Assembly (NCBI GenBank): GCA_019750095.1
Contig: JAIEOW010000112.1
Coordinates: 1-64,000 of the forward strand
DNA: 64,000 bases
Direction of reading: 5' to 3'
DNA from: Phycisphaerales bacterium
Lineage (GTDB): Bacteria; Planctomycetota; Phycisphaerae; Phycisphaerales; UBA1924
The stretch's first letter is position 1; every line of letters begins with the position of its first letter. The notes under the pieces are model-generated. The model was not told where the DNA came from. It searched no databases and saw nothing but the letters and a program-made list of their open reading frames with translations. The translations under genes and the position numbers were made by a program. Below, in pieces: positions 25,445 through 34,914 of the stretch.

Positions 25445-26625
25445 TCCGCCTTCTTCGTGGCTGCTGGCGCGCTCGCTGGAATGTCCTTCGACTGCTCATC
25501 GCCGCGTTCTTGCTGTGGTGCGTCACCATCGACACGGGCGCAAGACTCGCTCGCCTGCAGTTCGCCGCGATGCCGGAAGTGGATCCGATTCCCGAGATCG
25601 CCCGTCTTCGAAACGCCGGACGCTTCGGCGAATCGCTCATGCTCATCGACGCGGCGATCGACACTCAGCCACCCGCTGTGCAGCGCGATCGCTTGATCGC
25701 TGAACGCGAGAAGACCACGCGGGAACAGGAGAGTTGGCTCCGTCGCCTCCGCGATGTCGGGATCGGTGCCGCCACCGGCGGCGCAGGTTCCGAGCCCGGC
25801 GCAATGTCCTTGGAGATGCTTGTCGGCGCAATCGCGACCGACATGCTCATCGTCGGCGATATCCGCGACCTCGTGATCCAGTCCGCACGCTTCGTCGCTG
25901 GCGATGACGTCGATCCGCTCATCGTCGCGCTCTCGGGCGTGGGCCTGGCGACCACGCTCGCACCCGCCGCCGATTGGGCCCCGGCCGTGCTGAAGGCGGC
26001 TCGGCGCATGGGCGCCATGTCCGCATCGCTCGCAGAGACGATCACCAAAGCCGCCAAAAGCGGGAGCACGGCCACGATCACTCGCGTGTGCGAAGATGCG
26101 GGCGCACTGGCCAAGTCCTCAAGCCCCGGCGCGGCAGCGCGACTGATCCGACTTGCTGACACTCCTGAAGACCTCGCGCGACTCAGCCGCTTTGTCGCGC
26201 GAGAAGGCAAGGCCGGAGCCGCCGCCCTGCACGCAACGCAGGAAGCCGGTGCCGCGGCGATCAAACACGCCGATGAGCTGCGCACGCTCGGCCGACTCGA
26301 TGAGGCCGCGTCCCTGGACGCACTTGTCATCAAAGCCGCGGCCAAGGGCGAGCGCGGGCGATCGTGGCTGCGAGCCGGCGCATATCGCACACTCATCAAG
26401 CCGCATCCGATCGTGGGCCTGATCAAGAGCGTCTACAAGGGCCACGCCGCGGCGGTGGTGCAGCAACTCCTCGAACGGCTGGACCCGCGGGCGTGGTGGC
26501 TCATTCCGCTGCTTGCCGCATGGACGCTGGTTGAGACTGGTCTCTTGCTTCGTCGATTGGTGACTTCCGGCGCACATCCGGGGAACCCGGATCAGGTGCG
26601 TGCCACGCGTCTGCACGCCGCGTAA
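25441..26625 (+). CDS. membrane protein of unknown function, Ala-rich
   Basis: 394 aa starting with GTG at 25441. Hydrophobic segments at about 15-32 ('VLRLLIAAFLLWCVTIDTG') and near the C-terminus (about 345-368, 'WWLIPLLAAWTLVETGLLLRRLV'), with weaker ones at 115-180. Between them lie short Ala-rich helices. I recognise no family. Coupled to the preceding gene by a 4-nt overlap, and it ends 7 bp before a convergent gene. Confidence 0.65.
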   Translation: MIRLLRGCWRARWNVLRLLIAAFLLWCVTIDTGARLARLQFAAMPEVDPIPEIARLRNAGRFGESLMLIDAAIDTQPPAVQRDRLIAEREKTTREQESWLRRLRDVGIGAATGGAGSEPGAMSLEMLVGAIATDMLIVGDIRDLVIQSARFVAGDDVDPLIVALSGVGLATTLAPAADWAPAVLKAARRMGAMSASLAETITKAAKSGSTATITRVCEDAGALAKSSSPGAAARLIRLADTPEDLARLSRFVAREGKAGAAALHATQEAGAAAIKHADELRTLGRLDEAASLDALVIKAAAKGERGRSWLRAGAYRTLIKPHPIVGLIKSVYKGHAAAVVQQLLERLDPRAWWLIPLLAAWTLVETGLLLRRLVTSGAHPGNPDQVRATRLHAA

Positions 26626-26632
26626 TCCCCGT

Positions 26633-29392
26633 TCAGCACCCGCCGACAAACCACGCGTTGATGAACTCAAACAGATCGGCGACCACGGGCGCCTGTGTGC
26701 CGTCGCCGCCAAACTTGGCAAACGGCGAGCTCGTGAACCATGCGTTGAGATACTCAAACAGGTCCAGAGACGTGATCGACGAACTCTTGTTGAAGTCCGC
26801 GTGACAGCACGGGAACGTCGTCACACCCGGCAGATTGCAACTGGTCACGGCACCCACGAACCGCGTGCGAATCTCGGCCGTCGCCGCTGAGGCACATGCC
26901 GCCGGCGTGGCAAACTGGGTCGTGCACGTTGCGCCCCGGCAGCAGATCCCCGCCTGATTCACTTCAAGTGCAAACCGCCCCGCGGCCTGGTTGAACCCGC
27001 TCACACGAATGTAATACGGCGTGCCCGCGTTCAGCACGAGCGCGGGCACACGCGACGCGAGATCGTTCCCCGAGCACGCCGGCGACGCGTCATCCGAGCA
27101 CGCCAGGCGATTCAGCAGCGTCGTCGGGCACCCGCTGTGCACGCCCAGCACCGTGTCAAAGTCGCTCCCGCAGAGCGAGAACTGATAGGTGGTCGTGGAT
27201 GGAGGAACGAACAGAAAGAACACGTCGTTGCCATCTGATCCGTTCACGGTGCCGCACTGAAACGTGTTGATCGACACGCTGGTCGTCACGCCGGCCGTGG
27301 AACCGAACGTCTGCACGTCAACACCAATCGGAATCGCGCCCGGACATTCGTCGTTGTTGCGCACGCAGATCAGCGGCGTGCACGATGAGTTCTGGCCCAG
27401 GAACGTCAGGCCCGAGGCGCATGATCCGCTGGTCGTGATCGTGCACGCGCCCGACACAAAGTTGCAGCACGCGCCGGTGATCATCGCCGGTTGGCAGTTC
27501 GTGGGGGTGCAGACCGTGTCCGGACCGAGATACGTGAGGCCCGAGGCGCACGCGCCTGTCGACGTGATCGTGCACGCACCGTTGGTCAGATTGCAGCACG
27601 CGCCGGTCACGATGCGTGTGACCAGCAGGCGAAACGCCCCGCCCAGCGGCGTGCCCGCGCTCGACACCCGCAGGTGATACGTCACGCCCGCCGTCAGAGA
27701 CACGCTCGAGATTTCCCCCGCCAGGACCGAACCAAGCCCCGGCCCCGGCCCGGGCTCGCCGCCCAGACACCCGGCCGTCGCACACGCCCCGGCGACGCTC
27801 GCGAGCACCGGCGCACCCGGACACCCGCTCAACGTGAACAACGCAAGATCGATATCGATCGGCGAGCCGCACGACGAGAGTCTGTACAGCCCCGTCACGC
27901 TCGGCGTGAATGTGTACCACACACTCTGCGTCGCCGCGATCGGCACCGTGGAACAGCTCACCAGCGGGCCGTCGTTCGCGTCGGTGGCGTCAACATTGCT
28001 GCCCTGCTGCACCTGCCCAAGCACAAGCGCAAACGCCTGGCACGGCTGATCATTTGGCGCGATCGTTGAGAAGCTGAATCTCACGCTCAGCGCGGGCGCG
28101 AGCGCGGGTGTGGCCCCGTCGCGCACCACGAGAATCCGATATGAAATCCCGGGGCCGACGTTCAGCGAGAGTTGTCCGTTGCCTGCACACGCCACGCTCG
28201 AGAGCGCGGCACAGTCGCCCGTGAACACGCCGATCGCCGCGAGCTGCGCACCGATCTGCTCGATCCGCAGCACACCGCCCGCGCTGGGCGTGAAGGAATA
28301 CCAGATTCCGAAGTCACCGACCGTAGACGCGGTGCAGATCCCGACATCCACGTCGGGCTGGGCGGCGTCGTTGTTCATGTTCAGCGTGACAGGGAGCGAT
28401 GCGGGCGTCACCACGATCGGGGCTGTGCACTCGTCGTTGGGCGGTCGCACCAGGAGCGTCACCTTGCCCGTCCCGCGCTCACTCGTTCGGCTCGCGCTTG
28501 CGGATATGTTGATCGTGTAGGCACCCGGAGCAAGATTCCCCGCCGTCGGCACACTCAGCGAATAGGTGTTCCCACTCTGCAGCGCGAGAGCTGCGGTCGC
28601 AGAGCCACCGATCGGCGACAGATTCGCCGTCACCCCCGTGACAACCCCCGCGCACGGGCTCACGGTCACCTGCGCCGAGATCACCGCCGACTGACCCGCG
28701 AAGATGCTTACGATCGGATTCGGCGTCGCCAGCACGATGTCGGCAAGCGTGTTCGCCGGAGACGCGCTGTTCCGGGGCTGCGGCGCGCGAAGCTCAAACG
28801 TCTCGTTGTTTCCGCCGACGTCCGCGATGCCCTCACACTTGCGAAACAGCGCGGTCGTGAACGACGCCGCCGGCGCATTCGATGCCGTCGCGGCGGCCAC
28901 CCCGCACGGCGTCCGCTGATCCGCAGTGCCATATCCCACAAAGTCCACCACATTGGATGGAAACGGACAGACCGGCCGACCCGAAAGCCCGACGGTGCTC
29001 TGCACCAGCGCAACCTTGCCCCCAAGCTCGTTCAGATTCACGCCCCCCGGCCCCACATCGATCGCAGGCAGATTCGTCCCCACGATCCCGCTGGGCGACA
29101 TCTGCACCAGCAGGTACTTCCGCGGACCGATCGTCCCGCTGAGCGGCACCACCGACCACACCTGGGCCGTCGGTTGCGCCGCCTGCACCGACCAGCCAGT
29201 CAGCGTGACGGATGTCGAGCCCGCGTTGTAGAGCTCGACATAGTCTGCCCGCGGCTGGCCCGCCAGCGATGCTCCATGAGCAAAGATCTGGCTGATGCGA
29301 ACCTGGGGCGTCTGGGCAAAGGCGGCGGAACAGCTCGCCATCACGGCGATCACAGTCAGCAGCGCGCGTCGAACAAACTCGCAACTCTTCAC
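26633..29392 (-). CDS. large secreted protein with lamin-tail domain, Cys repeats and GC-type dockerin-like tail
   Basis: 919 aa. Signal peptide (cleavage after AAFA), then a lamin-tail-like domain (about 12-165: 'VRISQIFAHGASLAGQPRADYVELYNAGSTSVTLTGWSV'). Next come an Ig-like segment and three 'NDxC...WYSFTPS' beta modules, two near-identical Cys repeats ('GACCNLTNGACTITSTGACA', 'GACCNFVSGACTITTSGSCA'), and 'GICCRGATC'. It ends in 'CCHADFNKSSSITSLDLFEYLNAW ...' plus 'VADLFEFINAWFVGGC', two Ca-binding-like helices. Such tails are abundant in Phycisphaerae and probably anchor or sort surface proteins. GTG 29392 gives a good signal peptide; GTG 29431 is an alternative. Confidence 0.85.
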   Translation of the reverse strand: MKSCEFVRRALLTVIAVMASCSAAFAQTPQVRISQIFAHGASLAGQPRADYVELYNAGSTSVTLTGWSVQAAQPTAQVWSVVPLSGTIGPRKYLLVQMSPSGIVGTNLPAIDVGPGGVNLNELGGKVALVQSTVGLSGRPVCPFPSNVVDFVGYGTADQRTPCGVAAATASNAPAASFTTALFRKCEGIADVGGNNETFELRAPQPRNSASPANTLADIVLATPNPIVSIFAGQSAVISAQVTVSPCAGVVTGVTANLSPIGGSATAALALQSGNTYSLSVPTAGNLAPGAYTINISASASRTSERGTGKVTLLVRPPNDECTAPIVVTPASLPVTLNMNNDAAQPDVDVGICTASTVGDFGIWYSFTPSAGGVLRIEQIGAQLAAIGVFTGDCAALSSVACAGNGQLSLNVGPGISYRILVVRDGATPALAPALSVRFSFSTIAPNDQPCQAFALVLGQVQQGSNVDATDANDGPLVSCSTVPIAATQSVWYTFTPSVTGLYRLSSCGSPIDIDLALFTLSGCPGAPVLASVAGACATAGCLGGEPGPGPGLGSVLAGEISSVSLTAGVTYHLRVSSAGTPLGGAFRLLVTRIVTGACCNLTNGACTITSTGACASGLTYLGPDTVCTPTNCQPAMITGACCNFVSGACTITTSGSCASGLTFLGQNSSCTPLICVRNNDECPGAIPIGVDVQTFGSTAGVTTSVSINTFQCGTVNGSDGNDVFFLFVPPSTTTYQFSLCGSDFDTVLGVHSGCPTTLLNRLACSDDASPACSGNDLASRVPALVLNAGTPYYIRVSGFNQAAGRFALEVNQAGICCRGATCTTQFATPAACASAATAEIRTRFVGAVTSCNLPGVTTFPCCHADFNKSSSITSLDLFEYLNAWFTSSPFAKFGGDGTQAPVVADLFEFINAWFVGGC

Positions 29393-29559
29393 GGGTGCAC
29401 TCTCACAGATTCGGTTTGTAAACTCACGCACCGCTCGGGCAACGTGGGCCGGCGGACCGTCCGGGAACTCTACACAAGCATGGCCGATAACCGCCCCTTA
29501 TGCAAGGGGTTAGGCCGCATTTTCCCTCGGTCTCTGGTTGCCCCTTGGTCGAGGTGGTC

Positions 29560-30483
29560 TCAGCACCCGCCGACGAACCAAGCGTTCAAGTACGCAAAAA
29601 GGTCCGCCACCACCGGCGTGCCCGTGCCGTCGCCGCCATATCGGGCGGCCGGTGCACTGGCGAACCACTCGTTCAGATAGTCAAAGATGTCCGCAACGGT
29701 GGTGCCACCGGTCTTGTTGAAATCGGAGTAGCAGCAGGGCGTGGTGTCGCTTCCGCTGTTGCAGGTCGCCGAGCTGCTCACCCAGACCGCGCCCGCGCCG
29801 CCGATCGCCGTGCAGTTGGCCTGCGCCACGGTCGTTGAGCAGGATGCGCCGCGGCAGCAGATCCCCGCCGGGGGCGGAGCGCAGGGCGAGGGCGAGCAGG
29901 TCGCCCCGACGCCGATGAACGTCGCCGAGCAGGTCCCCGCGGCCTGCACCGTGCAGGTCGTCCCGGAGCAGCAAGCGCCGGTCACGCTCGCGCCGGTGGG
30001 GCCGATGATGGTGATCTGATAGTTGCCGAAATCGTTCTGAAATCCTGAAATGCGCACACGGATTTCCGTGCCGGCGCTGATGTTCACGCCGGGGATCCAG
30101 GATGTGAGGATCCCGAAGTCCAGGTCCTCGTCGTCATTGCACGCCAGGGCGGTGCCTGGCGAGAACAGGGCACAATCGCCTTGCCAGACGCTCAACGTGG
30201 TGTCAAAGTTGGTGCCGAGGAAAAGGTCGAAGCTGTAACTGCCGGTGGTTGGGGCGATGAAGCGAAACCAGACGTCATTGGCGTCCTGGTCCGAGCATCC
30301 GGATTCAGAAAGATCGCTCGTGGCACTGGCGGTCGAACCGGTGCGGGTGTAGCTGCCGCCACTCGGCATGGAGATGAACGTCGCCGAGGTGCAGAGGTCG
30401 TTGACCGGCTGCGCCAACGCCGCGCTGCCAGCGAGCACCATCCCGATGGACAACGACGCGACACGCGTGAGCAAACGACTCAT
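29560..30483 (-). CDS. secreted protein with Cys repeats and GC-type dockerin-like tail
   Basis: 307 aa. Signal peptide (1-25, ending ALAQP), one 'NDLC...DVWFRFIAPTTGSYSF...FDTTLSVW...C' module, Cys repeats ('GACCSGTTCTVQAAGTCSA', 'GICCRGASCSTTVAQANCTA'), then the tail 'CCYSDFNKTGGTTVADIFDYL' region ending '...VADLFAYLNAWFVGGC'. It is clearly related in modules to the 919-aa neighbour upstream in sequence coordinates and is transcribed the same way, but separated by its own start with GGAGG 9 nt upstream. Probably exported and surface-attached; ligand unknown. Confidence 0.88.
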   Translation of the reverse strand: MSRLLTRVASLSIGMVLAGSAALAQPVNDLCTSATFISMPSGGSYTRTGSTASATSDLSESGCSDQDANDVWFRFIAPTTGSYSFDLFLGTNFDTTLSVWQGDCALFSPGTALACNDDEDLDFGILTSWIPGVNISAGTEIRVRISGFQNDFGNYQITIIGPTGASVTGACCSGTTCTVQAAGTCSATFIGVGATCSPSPCAPPPAGICCRGASCSTTVAQANCTAIGGAGAVWVSSSATCNSGSDTTPCCYSDFNKTGGTTVADIFDYLNEWFASAPAARYGGDGTGTPVVADLFAYLNAWFVGGC

Positions 30484-30618
30484 GATGAACGCCTCCGCAG
30501 CGACCCCGCAACCCCGAAGAATCGACGGAGGAATAGTACCTGCCCGATGGCCAATGCACAAGAGTTGCCGCGGATTCACACGAGTTTGACAGGCGAGCCA
30601 CCAAGTCGCCTCGCCCGA

Positions 30619-32889
30619 TCAGGAGCGAGCTTCGCGCATGAGCGTCTCGAACGTGCCGAGGAGCTCTGGCGAGTCGGAATCCACGCCCGCTGCGGAGACC
30701 AGCTTGTCATACCGCCCGTCGGGGCGCAGTTCCCACGCGCCCCGGCGGTCCATCGCCATGACCTGCAGAATGCGGAGCAGCTTGGCCCGCGCCGAGCGTC
30801 CGATAACCGGCGTACCCGCCTCCACCCGGTTATTGAGGTTGCGGTACATCCAGTCCGCGCTGGAGATGAACCAGTCGCCATCGAGGGGGTCGGCCTTGCC
30901 GCAGCCGAAGTGGAAAATCCGGCTGTGTTCCAGGAATCGACCCAGCACGCTCACGATGCGGATGTTCTCGCTCAGCCCCGGAACACCCGGGCGCAGGCAG
31001 CAGAAGCCGCGGACAAAGAGCGTGATCTGCACACCGGCCTGAGCCGCGGCGTAGAGGTGTTCCGAAAGATCGCTGTCGGCAAACGCGTTCATCTTGGCGA
31101 CGATCCGCCCGCCGACCGGGTGCTCGCCCTTGGCGAAGGCCTTGGCGAAGCCGATCTCGCGCTGGATCATCGCGATGAAGCGGCGCTTCATGTTGATGGG
31201 TGCGACCAGCAGCGTCTCATAGGTATCCAGCCGAGATCGGCCAGTGAGGAAGTTGAACAGTTCCGTGAGATCGTCGACGATGCTTGGATCGCAGGTAAAG
31301 AGCCCGAGGTCGGTGTAGAGCTGCGCGGTGCGTGGGTGATAGTTGCCCGTGCCCAGGTGCGCGTAAGTCCGCACGCCGCCATCCTCGCGACGAACCACCA
31401 TCGCGGCCTTGCAGTGGGTCTTGTACCCGAGCACGCCGTAGGCGACGTGCGCTCCGGCCTTTTCCAGCGCGCTTGCGATGCGCACGTTGGCCTGTTCATC
31501 AAAGCGAGCGCGAAGCTCGACCAGCACCGCGACCTGCTTGCCGCTCTCTGCGGCGCGGATCAGCGACTGCACAAACGGCGAGTCCTTGCTCGTGCGATAG
31601 ATGGTCTGCTTGATGGCCAGAACATCCGGGTCTTTGGCGGCTTCCTGAATAAATCGCGTCGCCGAGGCCTCGAAACTCTCAAACGGGTGATGCACCAGCA
31701 CGTCGCCCTGGCGAATGACGTCAAAGATGCTCTGGTCGCGGTCGCGCAGGCGTGCGGGCGTGACCGCGGTCCATCGGCGGAACTTCAGCTCGGGGCGATC
31801 AAGGTCGGCAAGCTCGAACAGCGTCGTGTAATCCAGAAGTCCGACGCGCTCGTCGGTGTCCGCTGGCTTCAGCCCCAGCTCTTCCAGAAGGTGCCCGACG
31901 ATCTGCGGCGAGGGGCTCGGACCGGTCTCCAGACGAACCGGGTGCGCGAATCGCCGCTGCTTGAGCTGCGCCTGCACGAGTTCCAGAAGGTTGTCTGCGT
32001 CTTCATCCCCCTGCTCGCCGGGATTCTCCGAATCGCGATACACCCGGAACGGAACCACTTCCTGGATGTTCATCCCCGGAAAGAGATCATCCAGGTTGGC
32101 GGCGATGATCGCCGACACGGGCACGAAACGGCCCTTGGGCGCGGTCTTGAGATTCGCGACTTCACCAAGCTCGTGCTGTTCGGGCAGTCGCACCCACTGC
32201 GTGATCACGCTCGGAATCTTCAGCCGAGCAAAGAGCGCGGGCGCCGGACCATCGCCCTCGTTGCCCTTGGCTCCGGGCTCGTTGAGCAAAACACCGAAGT
32301 TGCGGCTGAGGTTCGAGATGAACGGAAACCGGTGCCCGGGATCGACCGCCAGCGGAGTGAGCACCGGAAACGCACAGCGCCGGAACCACAGCCGAAGCCA
32401 CCGCTTTTCCTCAGCGGTCAACTCTGGATAATCCGTCAGCACGATGCCCTCTTTGGCAAGGGCGGGCTTCACCGACAGCTCAAAGCACTCGGCCTGCTGT
32501 AACTGCAAATCACGGATCACCGCACGCATGGTGCGGAGCAGCTCGGCGGGTTGCAACCCGTCAAGTTCTGGCGCTTTCACTCCATCGACAATCCGCCGAT
32601 GCAGGAGCCCGATCCGCTTCTGAACAAACTCATCCAGGTTATTCGAGAAGATCCCCAGAAACCGCACCCGCTCAAGCAACGGCGTACGCGTGTCCTGAGC
32701 AAGTTGCAGCACGCGGCTGTTAAACTCCAGCCACGACAGATCGCGATTGAACATCCGCGACTGCTCGTGCACATCCGGACGCGACGACGCCGACGCGGGA
32801 CTGGCTCCCGCGGAAATGCGCAGCGCGGGCGCGGACGTCTCCTCGTGCGAACCGGTGGAAGCGGTGGACGTGGCCCTGTCTGCGTGCAT
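30619..32889 (-). CDS. ppk: polyphosphate kinase 1
   Basis: 756 aa. Reversibly polymerises the gamma-phosphate of ATP into polyphosphate. Domains in order: N-terminal ('FNRDLSWLEFNSRVLQLA'), head, and two catalytic phospholipase-D-like domains. The phosphorylated histidine is His492 in 'GYKTHCKAAMVV', followed by 'YAHLGTGNYHPRTAQLYTD'; the second HxK-type site is in the C1/C2 region ('RGFCCLRPG', 'DWMYRNLNNRVE'). The first ~45 residues are Ser/Ala-rich and poorly conserved; start could also be TTG 32916. No exopolyphosphatase gene is adjacent. Confidence 0.95.
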   Translation of the reverse strand: MHADRATSTASTGSHEETSAPALRISAGASPASASSRPDVHEQSRMFNRDLSWLEFNSRVLQLAQDTRTPLLERVRFLGIFSNNLDEFVQKRIGLLHRRIVDGVKAPELDGLQPAELLRTMRAVIRDLQLQQAECFELSVKPALAKEGIVLTDYPELTAEEKRWLRLWFRRCAFPVLTPLAVDPGHRFPFISNLSRNFGVLLNEPGAKGNEGDGPAPALFARLKIPSVITQWVRLPEQHELGEVANLKTAPKGRFVPVSAIIAANLDDLFPGMNIQEVVPFRVYRDSENPGEQGDEDADNLLELVQAQLKQRRFAHPVRLETGPSPSPQIVGHLLEELGLKPADTDERVGLLDYTTLFELADLDRPELKFRRWTAVTPARLRDRDQSIFDVIRQGDVLVHHPFESFEASATRFIQEAAKDPDVLAIKQTIYRTSKDSPFVQSLIRAAESGKQVAVLVELRARFDEQANVRIASALEKAGAHVAYGVLGYKTHCKAAMVVRREDGGVRTYAHLGTGNYHPRTAQLYTDLGLFTCDPSIVDDLTELFNFLTGRSRLDTYETLLVAPINMKRRFIAMIQREIGFAKAFAKGEHPVGGRIVAKMNAFADSDLSEHLYAAAQAGVQITLFVRGFCCLRPGVPGLSENIRIVSVLGRFLEHSRIFHFGCGKADPLDGDWFISSADWMYRNLNNRVEAGTPVIGRSARAKLLRILQVMAMDRRGAWELRPDGRYDKLVSAAGVDSDSPELLGTFETLMREARS

Positions 32890-32967
32890 GCTGGTTTTCG
32901 TCGTCTTTCTTGGCAAGCCGAGAGATATCGGCCGTTTGGAGGAAGGTCTTCGGGGCGCCCCATGCTC

Positions 32968-33366
32968 TCAGTCGCGGCCATCGGGCAGATACAGCACCGC
33001 ACACCCGGGCGCTTCGGTCAGTCGCACACTCGCCAGCCGAACGCCCGCCGGGGCACCAACAAGAAGCCCTGGCAAGCCACTCCGGACACGATTGGCGATA
33101 TGCCGGGCGATTTCTTCTGCCGAGGGGTTCAAGCCACCAGAAAAGGGTGGGATCTCGTTCAGATTGCCATTGCGCATCGGGGCGATGATGTGGTCTACAA
33201 GGGTCTCCAAGGCGTGAAAATCAAGCAATAAGCCGTCCGCATCGAGGGCGGGGCCTTCCAGCGTGACGACGAGTTTGAAGTTGTGCCCGTGCGTGGCTTC
33301 GCGCGTTTGGCGGATACGCAGGGCATGGGCGGCACAAAACTCCCGCTCCACGCTGATCTGGAACAT
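32968..33366 (-). CDS. 6-pyruvoyl-tetrahydropterin synthase family protein, PTPS-III-like
   Basis: 132 aa. Zinc ligands His14, His26 and His28 are present ('FCAAHAL', 'THGHNFKL'), and the overall fold matches PTPS/QueD. The catalytic Cys normally found just before HGH is absent; instead the sequence is 'TREATHGHN', with Glu23 three residues before the first His. This Glu-for-Cys pattern is that of PTPS-III enzymes, which make 6-hydroxymethyl-dihydropterin for folate and replace FolB. A role in queuosine or in the PhhA cofactor is therefore less certain. ATG 33366 has TATACT 5 nt upstream and no Shine-Dalgarno. Confidence 0.85.
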   Translation of the reverse strand: MFQISVEREFCAAHALRIRQTREATHGHNFKLVVTLEGPALDADGLLLDFHALETLVDHIIAPMRNGNLNEIPPFSGGLNPSAEEIARHIANRVRSGLPGLLVGAPAGVRLASVRLTEAPGCAVLYLPDGRD

Positions 33367-33371
33367 GGTCG

Positions 33372-33377
33372 AGTATA
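33372..33377 (-). promoter_or_regulatory. -10 box of a likely leaderless transcript
   Basis: On the minus strand TATACT ends 5 nt before the ATG at 33366. Confidence 0.45.
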
Positions 33378-33443
33378 CCGGGTCGGTCCGCCCGAACGTG
33401 GGTTGGGCTTGAGTCGTCCGAGAAGTCGGCCGATGGTGGGGTT

Positions 33444-34775
33444 ATGCGCACCATTGCCACCGCCACACTCACCGTTGGGAGCGTGTTTGCCCATGACCTT
33501 GTCGATCCACGGAACGAGAATGGTGTGATCGCGCGGGTGGTGCTGCGGGCGGGGGAACCGGTGGGGGCCGAGCTGATCGCTGAACTCGCCGCCTCTGGGG
33601 TGACCACGCTGGGGTTGAACCGGCCTGACACGAGCGGGGGCGAAAGTGGTACATCCTCGGAAGAACGCGCGACGGATCGTCGCATGCGGGAGCTGGATCG
33701 CGATCGGTCGCGGGCTCGGGCGGTGTTGCGATCGGCGGCCGACGGTGTCATCGCCCATCGAACCAAGCGTTGGCGCATGCTGTCGCGTCGAGTGAAGATC
33801 GAGCAGCATGAAGGCGATCTGAGCGTGATGCCTGCGCCCATCGCCGAGCTCGATGCCTCGGCGATGGCGATCGAGCGTCGCGATCGGGTATCGCTGGTGC
33901 GTCGGTTGCTGCTGCGACTGGGCGACGGGCTGGCCGTGGGCTCGGGCGCGCCGATCGCGCTGGTGGAAGAACTGACCCACGACGCGATCGCGCGGCCGGA
34001 TCAGGTGGCGAGTGCGGCGCTCGGGACTCATGCATCTGAAGATGGCGACGAACCGGCGCTTGGGGCATTGGCGGATCAGGCGTATTCCGCGGCCGCTCTC
34101 TGTGTTCTCAGTGCCTCGCGCATGGGCTGGAGCTCGCTGGACGTGCGCTCGGCGGGGCTCACGGGTTTGCTTGCGGATGTGGGGATGATGCTCCTGCCGC
34201 ACGACGTTCGGCATGCGACGCGCGAGCTGACGGATGTGGAAGTGAACACGCTGCATCGGCACCCTGCATATTCGGCCGCGCTCCTGGAGTTGATCAAGGC
34301 GAGCCGGGCCGAGGATGCACTGCCCGAGTGCGTGCAGCTTGCGGTGTTCCAGCATCACGAGCGAGCCGACGGCAGCGGATATCCGCATCGGGAGCGTGGC
34401 GCAGGGATTCATGATCTCGCGCTCCTTGCAGGCGTGGTGGACACGTTTCTGGCGCTTGCTTCGCCGCGGGCGCATCGGCCCGCGCTCTCGACGCATGCCG
34501 CGCTGCGTGAGATTGCGCGGCTGGCCTCGGCCGGCGTGCTGAGCGCGGATCACGCCCGAGGACTGGTGCGTGCGGTGGGTGTGTATCCGCCGGGAACGCG
34601 CGTGCGACTGACGACCGGGCACGTTGCCGAGGTGGTCGGGCTCGCGCCCGCGAGCGCGCCGGATCGGCCCGTGGTGCGCGTGGTGGCGGGTCGCGGGGAA
34701 CGGGAGCCGGGTGAGCCGATCAATCTGAGCTGGTGGAGCAAGCGTGAGATCGCGGTGGATGCGGTCGCGGCGTAG
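33444..34775 (+). CDS. HD-GYP-type protein with degenerate active site
   Basis: 443 aa. The N-terminal ~140 residues resemble the DUF3391-like lead domain of HD-GYP proteins ('VFAHDLVDPRNENGVIARVVLRAGEPV'). The HD-GYP half keeps 'FQHHERADGSGYPHR' (304-316; His304, His305, GYP 312-314) and 'HRHPAYSAALL' (271-281). The HD dyad itself, normally 'HD.GK', reads 'ADVGM' at 244-248, so the metal-binding His and the Lys are lost. HD-GYP enzymes hydrolyse cyclic-di-GMP; this one may only bind it. C-terminal ~100 residues are beta-rich. Confidence 0.85.
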   Translation: MRTIATATLTVGSVFAHDLVDPRNENGVIARVVLRAGEPVGAELIAELAASGVTTLGLNRPDTSGGESGTSSEERATDRRMRELDRDRSRARAVLRSAADGVIAHRTKRWRMLSRRVKIEQHEGDLSVMPAPIAELDASAMAIERRDRVSLVRRLLLRLGDGLAVGSGAPIALVEELTHDAIARPDQVASAALGTHASEDGDEPALGALADQAYSAAALCVLSASRMGWSSLDVRSAGLTGLLADVGMMLLPHDVRHATRELTDVEVNTLHRHPAYSAALLELIKASRAEDALPECVQLAVFQHHERADGSGYPHRERGAGIHDLALLAGVVDTFLALASPRAHRPALSTHAALREIARLASAGVLSADHARGLVRAVGVYPPGTRVRLTTGHVAEVVGLAPASAPDRPVVRVVAGRGEREPGEPINLSWWSKREIAVDAVAA

Positions 34776-34780
34776 AGGTG

Positions 34781-34829
34781 GGCGAAGAACTGAAAGCGAA
34801 GAACGAAAAGTGAAAAACGAAACGTGAGG
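34781..34829. repeat. heptanucleotide tandem repeat
   Basis: Seven degenerate 7-nt units (GGCGAAG, AACTGAA, AGCGAAG, AACGAAA, AGTGAAA, AACGAAA, CGTGAGG) beginning 5 nt after the HD-GYP stop codon. Confidence 0.75.
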
Positions 34830-34914
34830 GCCAAGAAGTGGGCGGTGTTGCTGGAGCTTTGGGGTGCTTGGGGTCGTTTCTGACATCGCGGTTTCGAATC
34901 GCCGTGAAGCTGGC

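Noticed and set aside
30181-32502. Plus-strand frame opposite ppk
   Set aside because: Shadow frame; ppk motifs are on the minus strand.
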